Positions 13,873-25,566 of a stretch of DNA of 64,000 bases are shown piece after piece. The notes beneath the pieces are model-generated. The model made no database searches and was not told the DNA's origin. It saw only the letters and a list, made by a program, of their open reading frames with translations. The stretch is taken from contig SMMW01000617.1 in the NCBI GenBank assembly GCA_004794655.1, forward strand, positions 15,975,501-16,039,500, written 5' to 3'. Made by a program: the position numbers and the translations under genes. This DNA is from Marisa cornuarietis (Eukaryota > Mollusca > Gastropoda > Architaenioglossa > Ampullariidae). Each line of letters starts with the position of its first letter. Positions within the stretch are counted from its first letter, which is position 1.

Positions 13873-14508
13873 GTATTTAGAGAAATCAAGATCAAACAGC
13901 ATGTTTTCATTAGTCTTAAAGGAATACGATGGGAGCATGGATACACCTGCTGCACCTAGGTTTCTATGGCGATTTTAACAAGCTCTTTGATTCAGGCCAT
14001 CAGAGATAAAAAGAGAGAGCAGTTGTTTGTAAACTGATCAAGCAAAATAGGGCAGATTTATGAATTAAGAAATTTTTTAGAAATGGAGAAGACCATAAAA
14101 ATGTAACTACTTATTTCTTATTTAAAATCTTTTCTCGTGGTGTTTAATTACCTTTGTTGAGGACTTGCTTTTCAAGTAGAAGCTAACATGGAGCAAAAAG
14201 GTTACCACTTCCTGGGGATTGTCTGCCACTATCTGTACAACTGATTAGTGTAAAGAGCAGCAGCCTTAATTGTATTTATAAAAATCAGACATTCATTAAT
14301 AAATAATAATGCTAGAAATCTCACAAGCTGCTGTACAGTTCGAGTCCCTTTCCCTTGTAGATTTTCAGTTTACTTTTTTTTTAAATTGGGGTTTGGGGAA
14401 GGACTTGATGTTGAAGACTATAATAAATTTTATATTCTTATTATGTGCATGCTTTAAAAAATATGGTAACGTATCATCTTCACATTGTGCTGCTAGAATT
14501 TACCCCGA

Positions 14509-14808
14509 GAATCCCCGACACTTAATCCCCTAGACATTTAATCCCCAGACACTTAATCCTTAAAATGAAATTTCAACTCAAGAAATTATGAAGTGAATGA
14601 AAAATTTAATTATGAAGTGAATGAAAAATTTAATTATGAAGTGAATGAAAAATTTTAATTCAAATTCAAATAGTTATTTTCATGTACACATCAAAATAAG
14701 TTTGACAATTAAAATAATACTTAACTTCAATATTTATGACATTAGGGGCATTTTCGAGGATTAAGTGTCTGGGGATTAAATGTCTAGGGGATTAAGTGTC
14801 CGGTCACC
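14509..14808. mobile_element. Foldback/MULE-like non-autonomous element, copy 1 (300 bp)
   Basis: Both ends are arrays of the motif GACACTTAATCCCC, three on the left and three inverted on the right. The variant order from the outside inward is the same on each side (ACACTTAAT, ACATTTAAT, ACACTTAAT). The flanks TTACCCCGA (14500-14508) and TTACCGCGA (14809-14817) form a 9-bp target duplication with one mismatch. The centre is AT-rich and contains a triplicated ATTATGAAGTGAATGAAAAA-type unit. No coding capacity. Confidence 0.8.
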
Positions 14809-14991
14809 TTACCGCGATACATTGCGTTTTGACCGAATAAGGGGACACTACTCAGAACATCCGCTTGTAAATGTGTTTTTTTGGGAGAGCTTATTTCCCT
14901 TGCGAGAAGGGGCTTCTTGTCCCTCGGCACTCATGCATAACCAGGGACGAGGTCATCTCTGAGTACTACATGCAGTATTTATCTGCGGTTT

Positions 14992-15121
14992 ATAGCGCCG
15001 TAGGAACCTGGTGGGGGGCGGGGGCAGCCACCCCCTCATAAAGGGAGGCAAGAATGTGAAAGTCGTTCACTGTCAGTATTGAGTTTACCTTCCAAAAACC
15101 GAGCATCTTCCTACGCCACTG
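14992..15121. mobile_element. Second copy of the hAT-type MITE (inverted relative to the 53.7 kb copy)
   Basis: The segment contains GTAGGAACC at the left, GGGGGCAGCC, GGCAAGAATGTGAA and ends GAGCATCTTCCTACGCCACTG, all matching the complement of 53706-53848. The left terminus is degraded (AGCGCCGTAGG instead of CAGTGGTGTAGG). Flanks GTTTATA and GTTTATTA look like a decayed 8-bp duplication. Confidence 0.7.
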
Positions 15122-18100
15122 GTTTATTATGTGTAAAATGTAAAGATGTAGATGAGTCCATTGATCTGAGCTTAGAATACGTGGATTGTTTTAATTTTAC
15201 CTTATGGTAATTTTTAAGATGGGGGTGGTGGTACGTATTTAGAAAGAACTATTCGGGGGGGGTTGTTTGTTTGTTTTTCTAAGGGGACGGGCATTTTGAA
15301 GGTGCAAGAGGTGCATCGATTTTCATCTATGTTTCAGTGATTTCACTGTAATATCTTGTAAAACCAGTTTTTAACAGCAGTGTTGATTTTATTGAATCGC
15401 GTACGTATATCTGGGGAACCGAATGGCCCAGCCCATTATTTCCCGAACTCCCTACACCCAACGCGAGCAGAGATAGCATTCAAGACGGTACGTTCGTCTT
15501 TCCTACCTTTCCCTACCCCGAGCTGAGCGGTGCAAGCACAGACTTCTGTGGGTCACTTTCCCTGACCAGACAGGTGGGCGTGGCTCGATGTGACGTTCGA
15601 GCGTGTGATTGGCAGGCGCGCGAGGTTTGTGCGGTGCGCCGTGCAACTGGCATAAAACGCTGACGCCGACGTGCAACGGGCCACATTCTCCCGACATGCG
15701 AAACACCTGACGACGGCGTCGCTTTGAATGACGGACACTGCACCGCGCCTACGTGTCTGATCTGGTAGGTGATGCTCTGATATACCCGCCCAGTTTTGTT
15801 TTATTCTTCGCGTCGTCGTTGTGCAGTTGATGTTGACTCCAAAGCAAATGGCGACGGCGCGTTTTGATATTTTATATTGATTTCGTAAAATATAAATCCG
15901 TTCACACTCTACTTTATCCACTGTCATATTATGTTGTAGTTTACTTTTTTGTCTTTTATGTTATGTGGTTTTGTATTGTTTACTTCCTAAACGCCGAATG
16001 GATCGAGAAGAGTGACTGTTGGTGTTTTAAGTGGTTTGTATTGTTGTGCAAGTGAAGAAGGGGCGAGTTGGTGGTTAGTGAAAGTCTTGACACTTGTGAA
16101 GTACAATATGCTCAGTCCGATCGGCGCCGTGAAAAAGTCGGGACCCACGAAGCCCTCCGTACACCGCTGCGTTTTATCATCGGTGGATTTCAGTCGCTAT
16201 ATACTTCATGCAGCAGGAAAGGCACCTTGTATAACAAACTCAACATCGCTTGAGCAAAGCCCGCTGCCGAAATGCTAAAGGGCGCTGAGTATATCGGTAA
16301 TGTTTATCTAACCCGCCCTCTAAAACACACGTGTCATTCACAACCCCCCCTCCCTCGTTCCTTCCGGGCACTGCTGTGTAGTCAGTTTAGAGAACTAAGG
16401 AAGGGGGCAGAGATAACAGAAGTCTGTGGAAGCGGGACCTTGGCATTGCTTGCGCAAGATCACCACAACGCCATCTTCCGTCCAGGTTGCCCCTTCTCTC
16501 TCCCCATATATAGTGCATGCGTGTAAAACGAACACAGGGCCTGCGGCAGAGAGGCCTCCTCCACCTTTTGTGGCCGCTCTTGTCACTAGCCACGCCAAGC
16601 TTCGGGCGTTACTGTCCCCCAAATGTCTTCTGTGGCGTGTTGTGTAACGTTTTTATGGTGCCATTTTAAATGGTGCAGCATTTAAGATTCTTCCTTATTT
16701 CTGTAGGGTTTTTATAATGTAACCCACACGTCTCGATCCTTTCCGCGGTTACATGGGGGGAGGGGGCAGCCGCGCAAGAAAACACCACAGAGTGCGTTTT
16801 AATTGGCTTCGTAGAATGGCGGAGGACGAATGTAATTCTCAAGATACCGGAATTTTATAACAGCACAGTAAAAAGCGCGCGCGCGCACACACACACACAC
16901 ACACACGGTAACTATCAATACTCCATCTAACAATGTCTAGGAAGAACGTGTCCAAACCCCAACCCTTCCAAATTAAATAAGTTCACCGACAGGTCAAGTC
17001 CAAAGCTCCAATGTGCCGCCACAGTATGTTTGTGCGCGAGGGTGTGTGTGCGTGTGCGCGCGTGTGCATCCTCCTTCCCCCAACTAGCAAAACCAAAAGT
17101 CAGGTCACCCAGGAACAGTGGGTGGAGTGGAAGGGGGGGGGATTCAAGGTTGTTCGATGGTGGGGGGTGACATAACAAAGGAAATACAAGAAAGAAAAAG
17201 ACAAAACAGGGTCGCTGGCATCTTCCTGTCTGGCTGACAGAAGTAAAGAAAAATGATCAAGTTTAAAAATAAACCCTTTTAACAACGAGGGTGTTACATT
17301 TAGCTGAAACCTCCGTGTGAGTGAATGAATGAAAACACATTAAGTTCTTTCTGTCCGACTTGATTGACTTCGGTCAGTGCCAGAAGTCGGCAAGGCAGGC
17401 TGTCAACGGCGCCGATAATGTTTCTACGTCAGTGTCTAGCACGTTAGACGTAATGCCGTAATCTCTCGCCCTCCTGTAGCTGCACCCGCGCGCATTTCAG
17501 TCACGTAGTCATGGAGGGGATCGCAGATTGTTAGCGGCGACGCGCGGCTAAATTTGGACATGTTAATGCACCGAGAGAGGATGGAGCAGAGAGAGGGGGT
17601 AGCTGAGAGATTTATGTGTTCGTCGCAGAATCTCGTCTCCCTTAGCAGCCAACAGCTGTGTGTTGTGTGTGTGTGTGTCTGTTATAGAGAGCAGGGACTT
17701 GCACTTTCAGAAGACATGCTAGTCTCACGGTTGGGGACTTAATATTGAGGCACAACACAAACCAACAGGGATTTACAGGACACAGCTATTTGCTGTTAAT
17801 TAATATATATTGAAATCAGTAGTAGGGGCCGATGTGAAAATATGAATCTTGAGAATAAATGTTATTTTAAATCGGTCTTAATAAACATCTGATTTGAACA
17901 AAGGCTACACATTGTTGGCGCTCCTTCACAGTGGCCCTCGTGACGTCAAAGATTTTTTTTAACCTTTATTTTGAAAAGGCTTTTGATAAAAGTTCCTGTG
18001 GGCATGAAAAATATGTGCATATTTATGAAGGTAAAGGTGATGTGACAGACAGGGTCACGCCGCCGGCAAGTCAACGTTGAAGCAACCGAGCACGTGACTG

Positions 18101-20906
18101 CACTGTCCGATCAACTGCTTCGAGGCAGCAGCTGGAGATGGCAGTTGCTAATTAAAGCTGCGAGGCAGGGGACAGTCCTCTCTATTTTTACAGCTAGTGG
18201 CTTAAAATATGTTCAGAGCAAAATACTAAAACTAATAGATTTTCTTTTTAGTATTCGTTTTTCTTCAGATTTTATTAGACGTTCTCCTGTTCGGTAGGAT
18301 GTGTTTACCTCGGCGGTGAATATTAAACTAATGTGAAATACTACCTACCCGTTAGTGGCTTTGAGAAACCAAGATTTTTTTAACGAGTGAATGAGAATCA
18401 GTCGTTTTCCGACGTGACATTCCCTGAGCAAGGCATCAAGTACACGCAATGAACAGAAATGCCTTTTGTAGGAGCGAACAGGCGGTTATTCTAACATTGT
18501 AAAGGCGATTACCTCATGTAACCCAGGGAAAGGAGTAGTGTACGGAAAAAACATTGTCCAGACGAGTCCGCTAAGGGAACTGTAAAAGGTCTACCTTGTA
18601 GTAAACAAATTGTGGCGTTAACTCTGACCCTTGGGTTTCTTGTATGGTTGACTGTCGGTTTGTTTGCAGTCTTTCATGTACAGGGCACTGAGCCCTCCTC
18701 CAGACGAGAAGTGCTTTTCAAATTCCGTTATTATTGTAAAAGGGGGTGGTAGTCCGTGAGTACCCTAGATAGAGAGTACAATTGGTACACGGGGGTACAT
18801 TTTCGGGACATGTTCGCGAGTAACAAGGGCTGGACGACGTGCAGCTGTACTATTCTGGTACGGCTGTCCTCAAAGAACCAAATGTTCCGAAAAAAGTCCT
18901 CTGAAGAAGTGTTGTCAGACTGATAACAGGAGATAGAGGCGCCTGTCATTTGCCAGAATGAGGTCAATAACCCGCAACCCTGCGCAGTGTGTGAGCCGGT
19001 TTAGAACCCCGTCCTATCATATATAAAAAAAAAATAGCTACTTCACCTCTCCACTCCTAAAACTGTCGTGTGTTTCCTTGTTCGCTAGCTCGCTTACTTG
19101 GCTGGCCTGGAAAGTGTGTATGTGAGAGAGAGAGAGGGGTACCAGCATCGATCAGTATATCTGATGTCATCTTCAGCGGGATCTTGCGAGTTAACGTCTG
19201 CACTGGAGAAAGAAGGACACAGACGGTGGAGAAGGAGGAAAAGCCTTTCATAATTTGACAGAGCAGGCCCTGTTTCCACCCCGGGGGTAAGCATGGCAGG
19301 CGTACCTGGTCTTCAGTGACCAGCCCGTAGATGTCAGTGAGTAGTTTTCAGCATCGTGTCCTTCACTTGCGAAGGACCTCGTGCGATCGCGGAAGTCTGC
19401 AGTGGCCAGTGGCACAACACAATTTTAAACACTTTTAGGCCTGAAATCTATTTAGATAATCAGTTTAAAGTGCACACCACAATTTTAGAATTTTTAAAAC
19501 TAAAACTACTTAAAATAAGATGAAGTTGTTTAAGTCTGACTTTCCGTCCTGTCAGTACAATGTTGTGTATGTTCTTGTGCAATGCATCTAAATGGCGGAG
19601 AAGAGATTTTGCTTCTTTAGAACAGTTTTAAGGTTTAGAAACATGTTGTGCAACCAGCGCCTGTAATAAGTCCTGTCGCTTTACTGGAACTACATACTGT
19701 ACACGAGTGGATTTCGTCAGCGCTCGTTTGTCATGTCAAGTGACCACGTCATCTCATCGACACAGAACAAACTTTAGAAAGTCTCGGTCAGTTTCCTTCA
19801 CCGCCTTCGGCATATCCTGTTATCAGATGGTTTTCAAATAAAAGTTTATTACATGACGGATCCCCTTTGTATTTAAAAATAGGGTTGGGGCTTGGGGAGG
19901 GGAGCTGGGGGTGTTCTAACGTTTTTCTCCTCGCCGCCTGCCCCCACCCCCACCCCCTTTGCTTTTGAGAAAAACGTGTTCCGCGTGCTGGTGAACTCGT
20001 GATCAAGTTGCAGATCAGCCGGTGTGTTGGGTCCCTCCTACCGAACGCTTGCCCTTTTGTCAGAATACGTGGGTTTTAGGGGAGATGGGGTGCGGGGAAG
20101 GGAGCGATACCACGCGGCGTTGTGACGTGTCGCGCAGTAAACCCAGATTATCCCTCGTGTACATTGGTCACGCTTTATAAGAAGAAAAAAAAAATGTTGG
20201 AAAGTGGCTAAGCACGATCGTGTCAACAGTCTTAACTTGTTCGCTGTCGGGAGACCTGTTGACTGAGCTTCATCCAGCGTCGACATCATCCTTGCTGCGC
20301 AATCATACTTCCTTTTATGGATTTGTTGGGGGGGGGGAGGTCGCAGTATTTAGAGACTGCTTTAGTATTTGGGCAGCAAAGATCGCTCACGCTGCAAGAT
20401 GGTAATTTTTCCATGCTGACTACTGAATTGGTTTATGTGTTACTTGATTATATGTATTTGAGCCGCAGTGTACACATGGTCCTGTACCCTCGCCTTGCAT
20501 ACCATGTCTTCGGAAGGTGCCAGTAGGGTGGATGGTTGAGGGGGTTCGTTTACAGTTACTCGTTTCTGTCCGTCTTCCTCTTCGGCCATTATCATGGTCA
20601 TTCTTAGGAAGTCACAATTTTTTTTTTTTTTTTTTTTTAATTTTAAACGGCGAGGACGGATACACTCTCTCCACCTTTAGCTATGAGGATATAGGGCTGC
20701 AAACATCACCGATCACCGTGCACAGAAATAGGTCATACTCCTGGACCTGATAAATTTATATATATATATATATATTGTATGTAGAAACACTTAGCATAGT
20801 CAAGGCCAAGGTCTTTGGTCTTCTACAGCCAGTGGAGGCTCGGTGACCATATAGAATCGCGAACGTTTATGACTTCACTGTTTGGACATCATTCTGTTGA
20901 CGGTAG
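15122..20906. other. No gene recognised; simple repeats
   Basis: Contains a (GC)n(AC)n tract at about 16876-16906 and GC-rich patches near 15.5-16.6 kb. No coding exon could be supported. Confidence 0.4.
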
Positions 20907-21474
20907 GAATCCCAGACACTTAATCCCCAGACACTAAATCCCGGACATTTAATCCCAGACACTTAATCCCCGACACTTAATCCCCAGACACTTAATCCTC
21001 AAAATGAAATTTCAACTAAAAAAATTATGAAGTGAATGAAAAATTTAATTCAAAGTCAAATAATTATTTTCATGTAAACATCAAAATAAGTTTGACAATT
21101 AAAATAATACTTAACTTCAACATCTATATCATTAGTTAAAGTTCATGTGAGCTATTAAAGTCTATGTTCTTCAACAATATGACATGAAAGGTGTTGTTAA
21201 TCAATATGACAAGTCATTAGCTTAATGATCATTAGCTTAATGATCGGAGTTACCCTAATTGGGACGATTGTTACGTCACATTAGAGTTACCACGTGACAC
21301 ATTTCTCTTACAGTTATAATATTTCAAGGTCACAAAATAGCAGTTTTGAGTGTTGTATCGCGATTCGGGGGCATTTTTGAGGATTAAGTGTCTGGGGATT
21401 AAATGTCGGGGATTAACTGTCTAGGGGATTAAGTGTCGGGGATTAAATGTCTGGGGATTAAGTGTCCGGTCACC
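20907..21474. mobile_element. Foldback/MULE-like non-autonomous element, copy 2 (568 bp)
   Basis: Same family as 14509-14808, sharing both ends and the left interior. This copy has six motif units on each side and an extra interior of about 250 bp (roughly 21130-21370) that copy 1 lacks. The flanks are a perfect 9-bp duplication TGACGGTAG (20898-20906 and 21475-21483). Nine-base duplications and subrepeat-built inverted ends are typical of Foldback and Mutator-like elements. Confidence 0.85.
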
Positions 21475-22260
21475 TGACGGTAGTGCACGTTTATGATGGG
21501 AAAAGTGAGACAGGCTCGGATCTGACCGCGAAAGTTTCCTGCACTGAGCCCAGTGCGAAAGCGAGGTTTCACTGTCTTCTGGCACCACTGGTTTGGTAAG
21601 GAGCACAAGTGAAGGACCGATGCAGTCAGAAAGGAAATAGAAATGGAACGGAAGAAAGATAAATAAATTTCCTGTAAATGGCAAATGGTCGCAGGCTGTT
21701 AGAAATGCAAGGAGGGGAGGAAGTAATCACCATATGTCGTGAGGAGGGCTGGTGTTGTCGCAGAGTCCACGACTTTTGTAAACACCTGGACAGTTTTGAA
21801 TGAGTAATGAAAGAGCTAATAAATTCCTTGTGGTTGTAGGTTGTTGTTAGCCTTCCAGGTCTTCAGTGTCAGTCTTGTATGCTTTTCTTTTGAATTCGTA
21901 ATACTTAATAATTATTATGGCTGTGTCGGATAAAAATAGTTAAATTCTACTACCACAGATTTCTGTTACTTTGTGTTTCTGTCTCTCTTCCTCTCTAAAC
22001 AATAAACACCTAGCTGCAAAACATTTTAGCTTTAACCAACTAGCTAACAGTTAGCGGCGTTCTGTGCACCCGTACCCTGAATACTATCTGTCTGAGGCTG
22101 CTTTATTCTCAAGTTTTGTTTACATAGTTTTGATAACGTAGATCAGGTGTAATGTAACATATTACTTACGCAGTGAGTTTATAATGATTATTAGTATGAC
22201 TGTCTGGATGTGACTGTTAGTCGCTAATTTACGTGTATTTTGTGTAGTCATTCTATCGAC

Positions 22261-22280
22261 GTATTTATTTTATTTATTTT
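22261..22280 (+). promoter_or_regulatory. Possible TATA-like promoter element upstream of the IRE exon
   Basis: An AT-rich stretch (TATTTATTTTATTTATTTT) lies about 30 bases before position 22308. If it acts as a TATA box, transcription would start at about 22300-22310, placing the IRE within some 10 bases of the cap, as functional leader IREs require. This competes with reading 22301-22307 as a splice acceptor. Weak by itself. Confidence 0.22.
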
Positions 22281-22307
22281 GGGGGATTTTGGGTTTTTGT
22301 TTTGCAG

Positions 22308-22475
22308 GTTGAGTGTGTCGCTTTCAGTGCAGAGCACACACGAGTACACGCGAACTGTTAACCTATCTGAATCATTGACTCATCGAGAGGGAGGTCGTCT
22401 TCGCCAGACCACACAGGCCTTTCAGTCCACAGTTTTCCTAATTCTACAACTTCACTCGATCGCCGTAGGCTGAAG
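22308..22475 (+). other. Candidate 5' non-coding exon of ALAS containing an IRE
   Basis: The segment ends in a strong donor (GAAG|GTAAGA). On the left it is bounded by TTTTGTTTTGCAG, which is either a splice acceptor or sequence just before the cap site. It contains no ATG in 168 bases, as expected of a leader. It could join the acceptor TTTTTCTTTTGAAG at 27861-27870, which lies 10 bases before the ALAS start codon, removing an intron of about 5.4 kb. No other recognisable gene lies downstream on this strand before ALAS. Assignment to ALAS is inferred from order, strand, lack of ATG and the IRE; a ferritin-type leader would be the main alternative, but no ferritin coding sequence was seen. 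Confidence 0.5.
22313..22341 (+). promoter_or_regulatory. Iron-responsive element (IRE) hairpin
   Basis: The hairpin has every canonical IRE part. The hexaloop CAGTGC is at 22325-22330. The upper stem is 5 bp (GCTTT with AGAGC, one G-U pair). There is an unpaired bulge C at 22319. The lower stem is 6 bp (GTGTGT with ACACAC). In animals this structure binds iron regulatory proteins; near the cap of a leader it blocks translation when iron is scarce (established for ferritin and vertebrate ALAS2). The match is read directly from sequence; its presence in a mature mRNA is inferred. Confidence 0.72.
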
Positions 22476-22969
22476 GTAAGAAAAAATATTATTTTACTTT
22501 TAGTGTACACAGAAGACACCTGGGAGAAAAAAAATGGACTTGTGGTCCGAGTTGACGCCGGTTAACCCTTGACATACACTCGGGAGTAGCACTGTTGGTA
22601 GGGCTTGTTTGCCCTCCACAGGGGTTAACTGCAGATGTAACCTTTTCTCAGCCTGTATTGTAGCTGTGTGCATGCTTACCTGTTCCTGTAAGAGTTTAAG
22701 GTTATCGTGTTCTTTCAACCTTCAGCGCTGATTAGCTTATCTTCTTCATCTTTCGTTACACAGACGAGAAATGGCGAGCTGGTAAGGTTTGAGCAAGCTG
22801 CCTCCGAAAAATACTTTTTCTCGCTGACTCTGATCTGTCGGAAGTGCATCTTCAAATTGATTTCTGCGCGACAGCATCGAATCCACTACCTGCTTGCAGA
22901 ACGTCATCATGCCACCTGATATTTCCTGAATGCTCTATTTTTTTTTTTTTTTTTTACCTGTAATCAAGG

Positions 22970-23160
22970 AAGCGCCGGTCTAAGTGTGGCCGCACCCCGC
23001 GACGAAAGCATCACATCAAAGGAGGTTTTACCGGCGGCAGATGACGTCACAAATCATAACGTCGCCGGTTGTACTTCTGACGTCACCACGCCGGTTCGCG
23101 GGGTCGATAAAACTCGCCGATAAAATTCTGCCCTGTGATCGCCGCGGGCAGCCTATTTCC
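22970..23160. promoter_or_regulatory. CpG-rich segment with two perfect CRE sites
   Basis: This GC- and CpG-rich island in AT-rich surroundings carries two full palindromic cAMP-response elements TGACGTCA at 23042-23049 and 23078-23085, 36 bases apart and flanked by CGCCGG-type sequence. It lies 0.6 kb after the IRE exon, inside the presumed first ALAS intron. It could be an enhancer or an alternative promoter. CRE control of ALAS is known in vertebrates; its use here is inference. Confidence 0.3.
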
Positions 23161-23634
23161 CCTTTCGTGTCCAAGCTTGTTTGCATTGGCTGGCGGGGCC
23201 TGCAATGGTTGCAGGCTTTCCTTGTACGCACGTAGGTGGTGCTGCTTCCTGCCGGACCTGATGATGGGTTTTCAATTAATAGGCCGCTTGTTCACCTGCT
23301 CCTGCGTCGACCTGTTCTCAGTGCACATGGACCAGAAGGGAAGCGCAAAGTGGGTCGAAACAGTTTTGCAGGGCTGGAAGCTTATAGAAAACTCTCAGGA
23401 GATGTCGTAAATTCTTTTAATTAAAAAAGAAACTTCTCCGGGAATATTTACTGCTGTTGCGCGAACGTGCTCGGGCAGGGGGCCCATTCTGCACGACCTT
23501 TGTTGATATTCGGAGCAAGTAGGTTAATTACAACGAAAGTGCGTTTGGAACAGCTTCTTCTCTCGCAGTGTAATTTGTCATGTAAAGTACTGTGAAGTGT
23601 AGGAGCAAGCATGCTATCAACAGTGCGAACACTA

Positions 23635-23975
23635 AAGACCAACTTGAATGGTTTGCGTTTTTTGCAGATATCAGTAGATATAGGCGATATAAACCTAACC
23701 TGTAAATGTCATCCTCCAAAACCCATCCGTTAATTAATTATCCGCTAGCAAAGTGCGCGATTCGCACCTGCGATCAACGAGCGCCGCTAACAGTGTATTA
23801 CGTCACACTAGTGCGCCATTCACAACATTGGCAGCCGTCAACACCAAACAGAGAGAGAGAGTGAGAATTAACGGATGGGTTTTGGAAGCTGACATTTACA
23901 GGTTATTTTTATATCGCCTATATCTACCGATATCTGCAAAAATAAAAAAAAAAGAAAACTATTCAGGTTGGTCTT
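23635..23975. mobile_element. Palindromic MITE with TA flanks (mariner-like)
   Basis: Long inverted arms of about 100 bp begin AAGACCAAC at 23635 and end GTTGGTCTT at 23975, each flanked by TA (23633-23634, 23976-23977). The arms share GCAGATATC, GATATAGGCGATATAA, ACCTGTAAATGTCA and CCAAAACCCATCCGTTAATT. The roughly 130-bp centre is unrelated. It lies in the presumed first ALAS intron. Confidence 0.75.
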
Positions 23976-25343
23976 TAAGGAAAGAAAACTAGAAGCGCTT
24001 TGTGCAGTGCAAAAAGGATTCCCAGATAGGAGAGAGAGAGACACACACACACAGAGAATGAACAATCCAGTAATTAGGAAACTCATTTGAGGATGAAGTG
24101 TAATAAGCATGGTTGATATTGTTTAATGTGTATATATAATTTCTTTTCACTTTAGCCTGCAACATCGACACATTTCGAAGAGACTAGGATACTAAATTGG
24201 GTCTTAAAATATCACGATGTCAGTTGCATAAACATGAGTGTTACGAGAGGACATACATGGCTGGTACAACGGCTCGATCAAGTCCAAAAACAGGACAGGA
24301 AAACCGCGGGTCATGACAGAAAACAGGACAGGAAAACAACAGGAGAAGACTTCAAAAACAAAAGTCTGAAAGCCTAGGGACCGAAAGGGGTAATGCTCCG
24401 GGTGGGCCGGGAAAGTTTTCCCAATCACAGGCCCTAGGCTAGCATTGAACCGACAGCCTTTTCCTCTGAAGTCGAACACACCACGGACGTGTATAGATAA
24501 TACAAGTTCGTGAAAACACTATATAACCATCAGTTTCCTCCCCTCTTCCCCCCCCCCTGCCGTCACGACCGTTAAACGTACAACCGATACAGTTTGTTGG
24601 CGGAAGATCTGTGGGACGAGAACTGTGCTTACTTTGATCCACAAGAGCGCCTCGTGTTGTTGAGTCGCTGCTGTCTACCTCACAGCTGTGTGAGTCATGC
24701 AGCCTACAGCTAGGGTGGCCTTCTCTTAGGGTAGGGCGCCTATCGTGGTTTTTGCACGATCCGACCAGGTCAGCCGTCAGGAAGAGTTGCGTAAGACTAA
24801 GATTTCTGGCTTCATTTTTTTCCGCATGTGTTCACTATGATCTGTCCCGCTCTTGCTTTATTTCATCTCTCGCTCTCTCTCTGTCCCCATCCCCGTTTGG
24901 TTTACAAACAAGCCCAGTTCCACCACATCGCAGACTTTATTTAGAGTGCGTTTTCTCTGTGCGTTTGTGATGTTTTAAAATAAAATCTTTCCTAGAGAAT
25001 GAATTTTCCTTAAACAAAGCCAAGGTCATTAAGTGGGAGCTTCGCTTCAAAAGCAGTGCCAACTGATAGGCGCGGAGACGGTGCGGCAGTTAGCGGCGTT
25101 TCTTTCGACGCGAGGTGACAGGTTTGTTGGAAACCATGCCCTTATGAAGAAGTCGTGGGGATGAGAATCCAGTTCTCCCACAAGGCATCGGAGAAGCTGT
25201 TTTTCTTTCGGATGAACGTAATCCACAATTGATTTCTTCAGCTAAAGGTTTGACGATTGGCGAAGTTCAGGATCTCTCATCACACTTCTCATCTTTCTTA
25301 GTCTCCTGTATTCGTGGAGGGTGCGGTCAGAGGTGCTGGGGCG

Positions 25344-25566
25344 GAATTCTTTTTCCCACATGAAATGGGGGGGGGGCAATTCAGCCAATCGGAGTGCACG
25401 CAAAATATGCCGTCGTCTGCTCGCTCCACTCAATTGCCCAATTATTGTACCTAATAAACTAAACCTACCCCAAACCCTACCCCCAAACCTGTGACAAAGT
25501 AACATATAGACCGGCACTCCGATTGGCTGAATTCCCCCCCCCCATCTCATGTAGGAAAAAGAATTC
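25344..25566. mobile_element. Inverted-repeat MITE with GAATTC termini, copy A
   Basis: Arms of about 50 bp run from GAATTCTTTTTCCCACATG through a G-run to CAGCCAATCGGAGTGC and return inverted as GCACTCCGATTGGCTG ... TAGGAAAAAGAATTC. The centre has CTCAATTGCCCAATT and CTAAACCTACCCC. 223 bp, no coding. The target duplication is unclear because the ends are palindromic. Confidence 0.7.

Noticed and set aside
22240..22473. A 77-codon ORF across the IRE segment
   Set aside because: Its start lies upstream of the exon boundary in low-complexity T-rich DNA; no domain; better explained as leader sequence.
24200..24485. Another tRNA-derived SINE on the minus strand
   Set aside because: A B-box-like GGTTCAATGCT is present but no convincing A box and no second copy.
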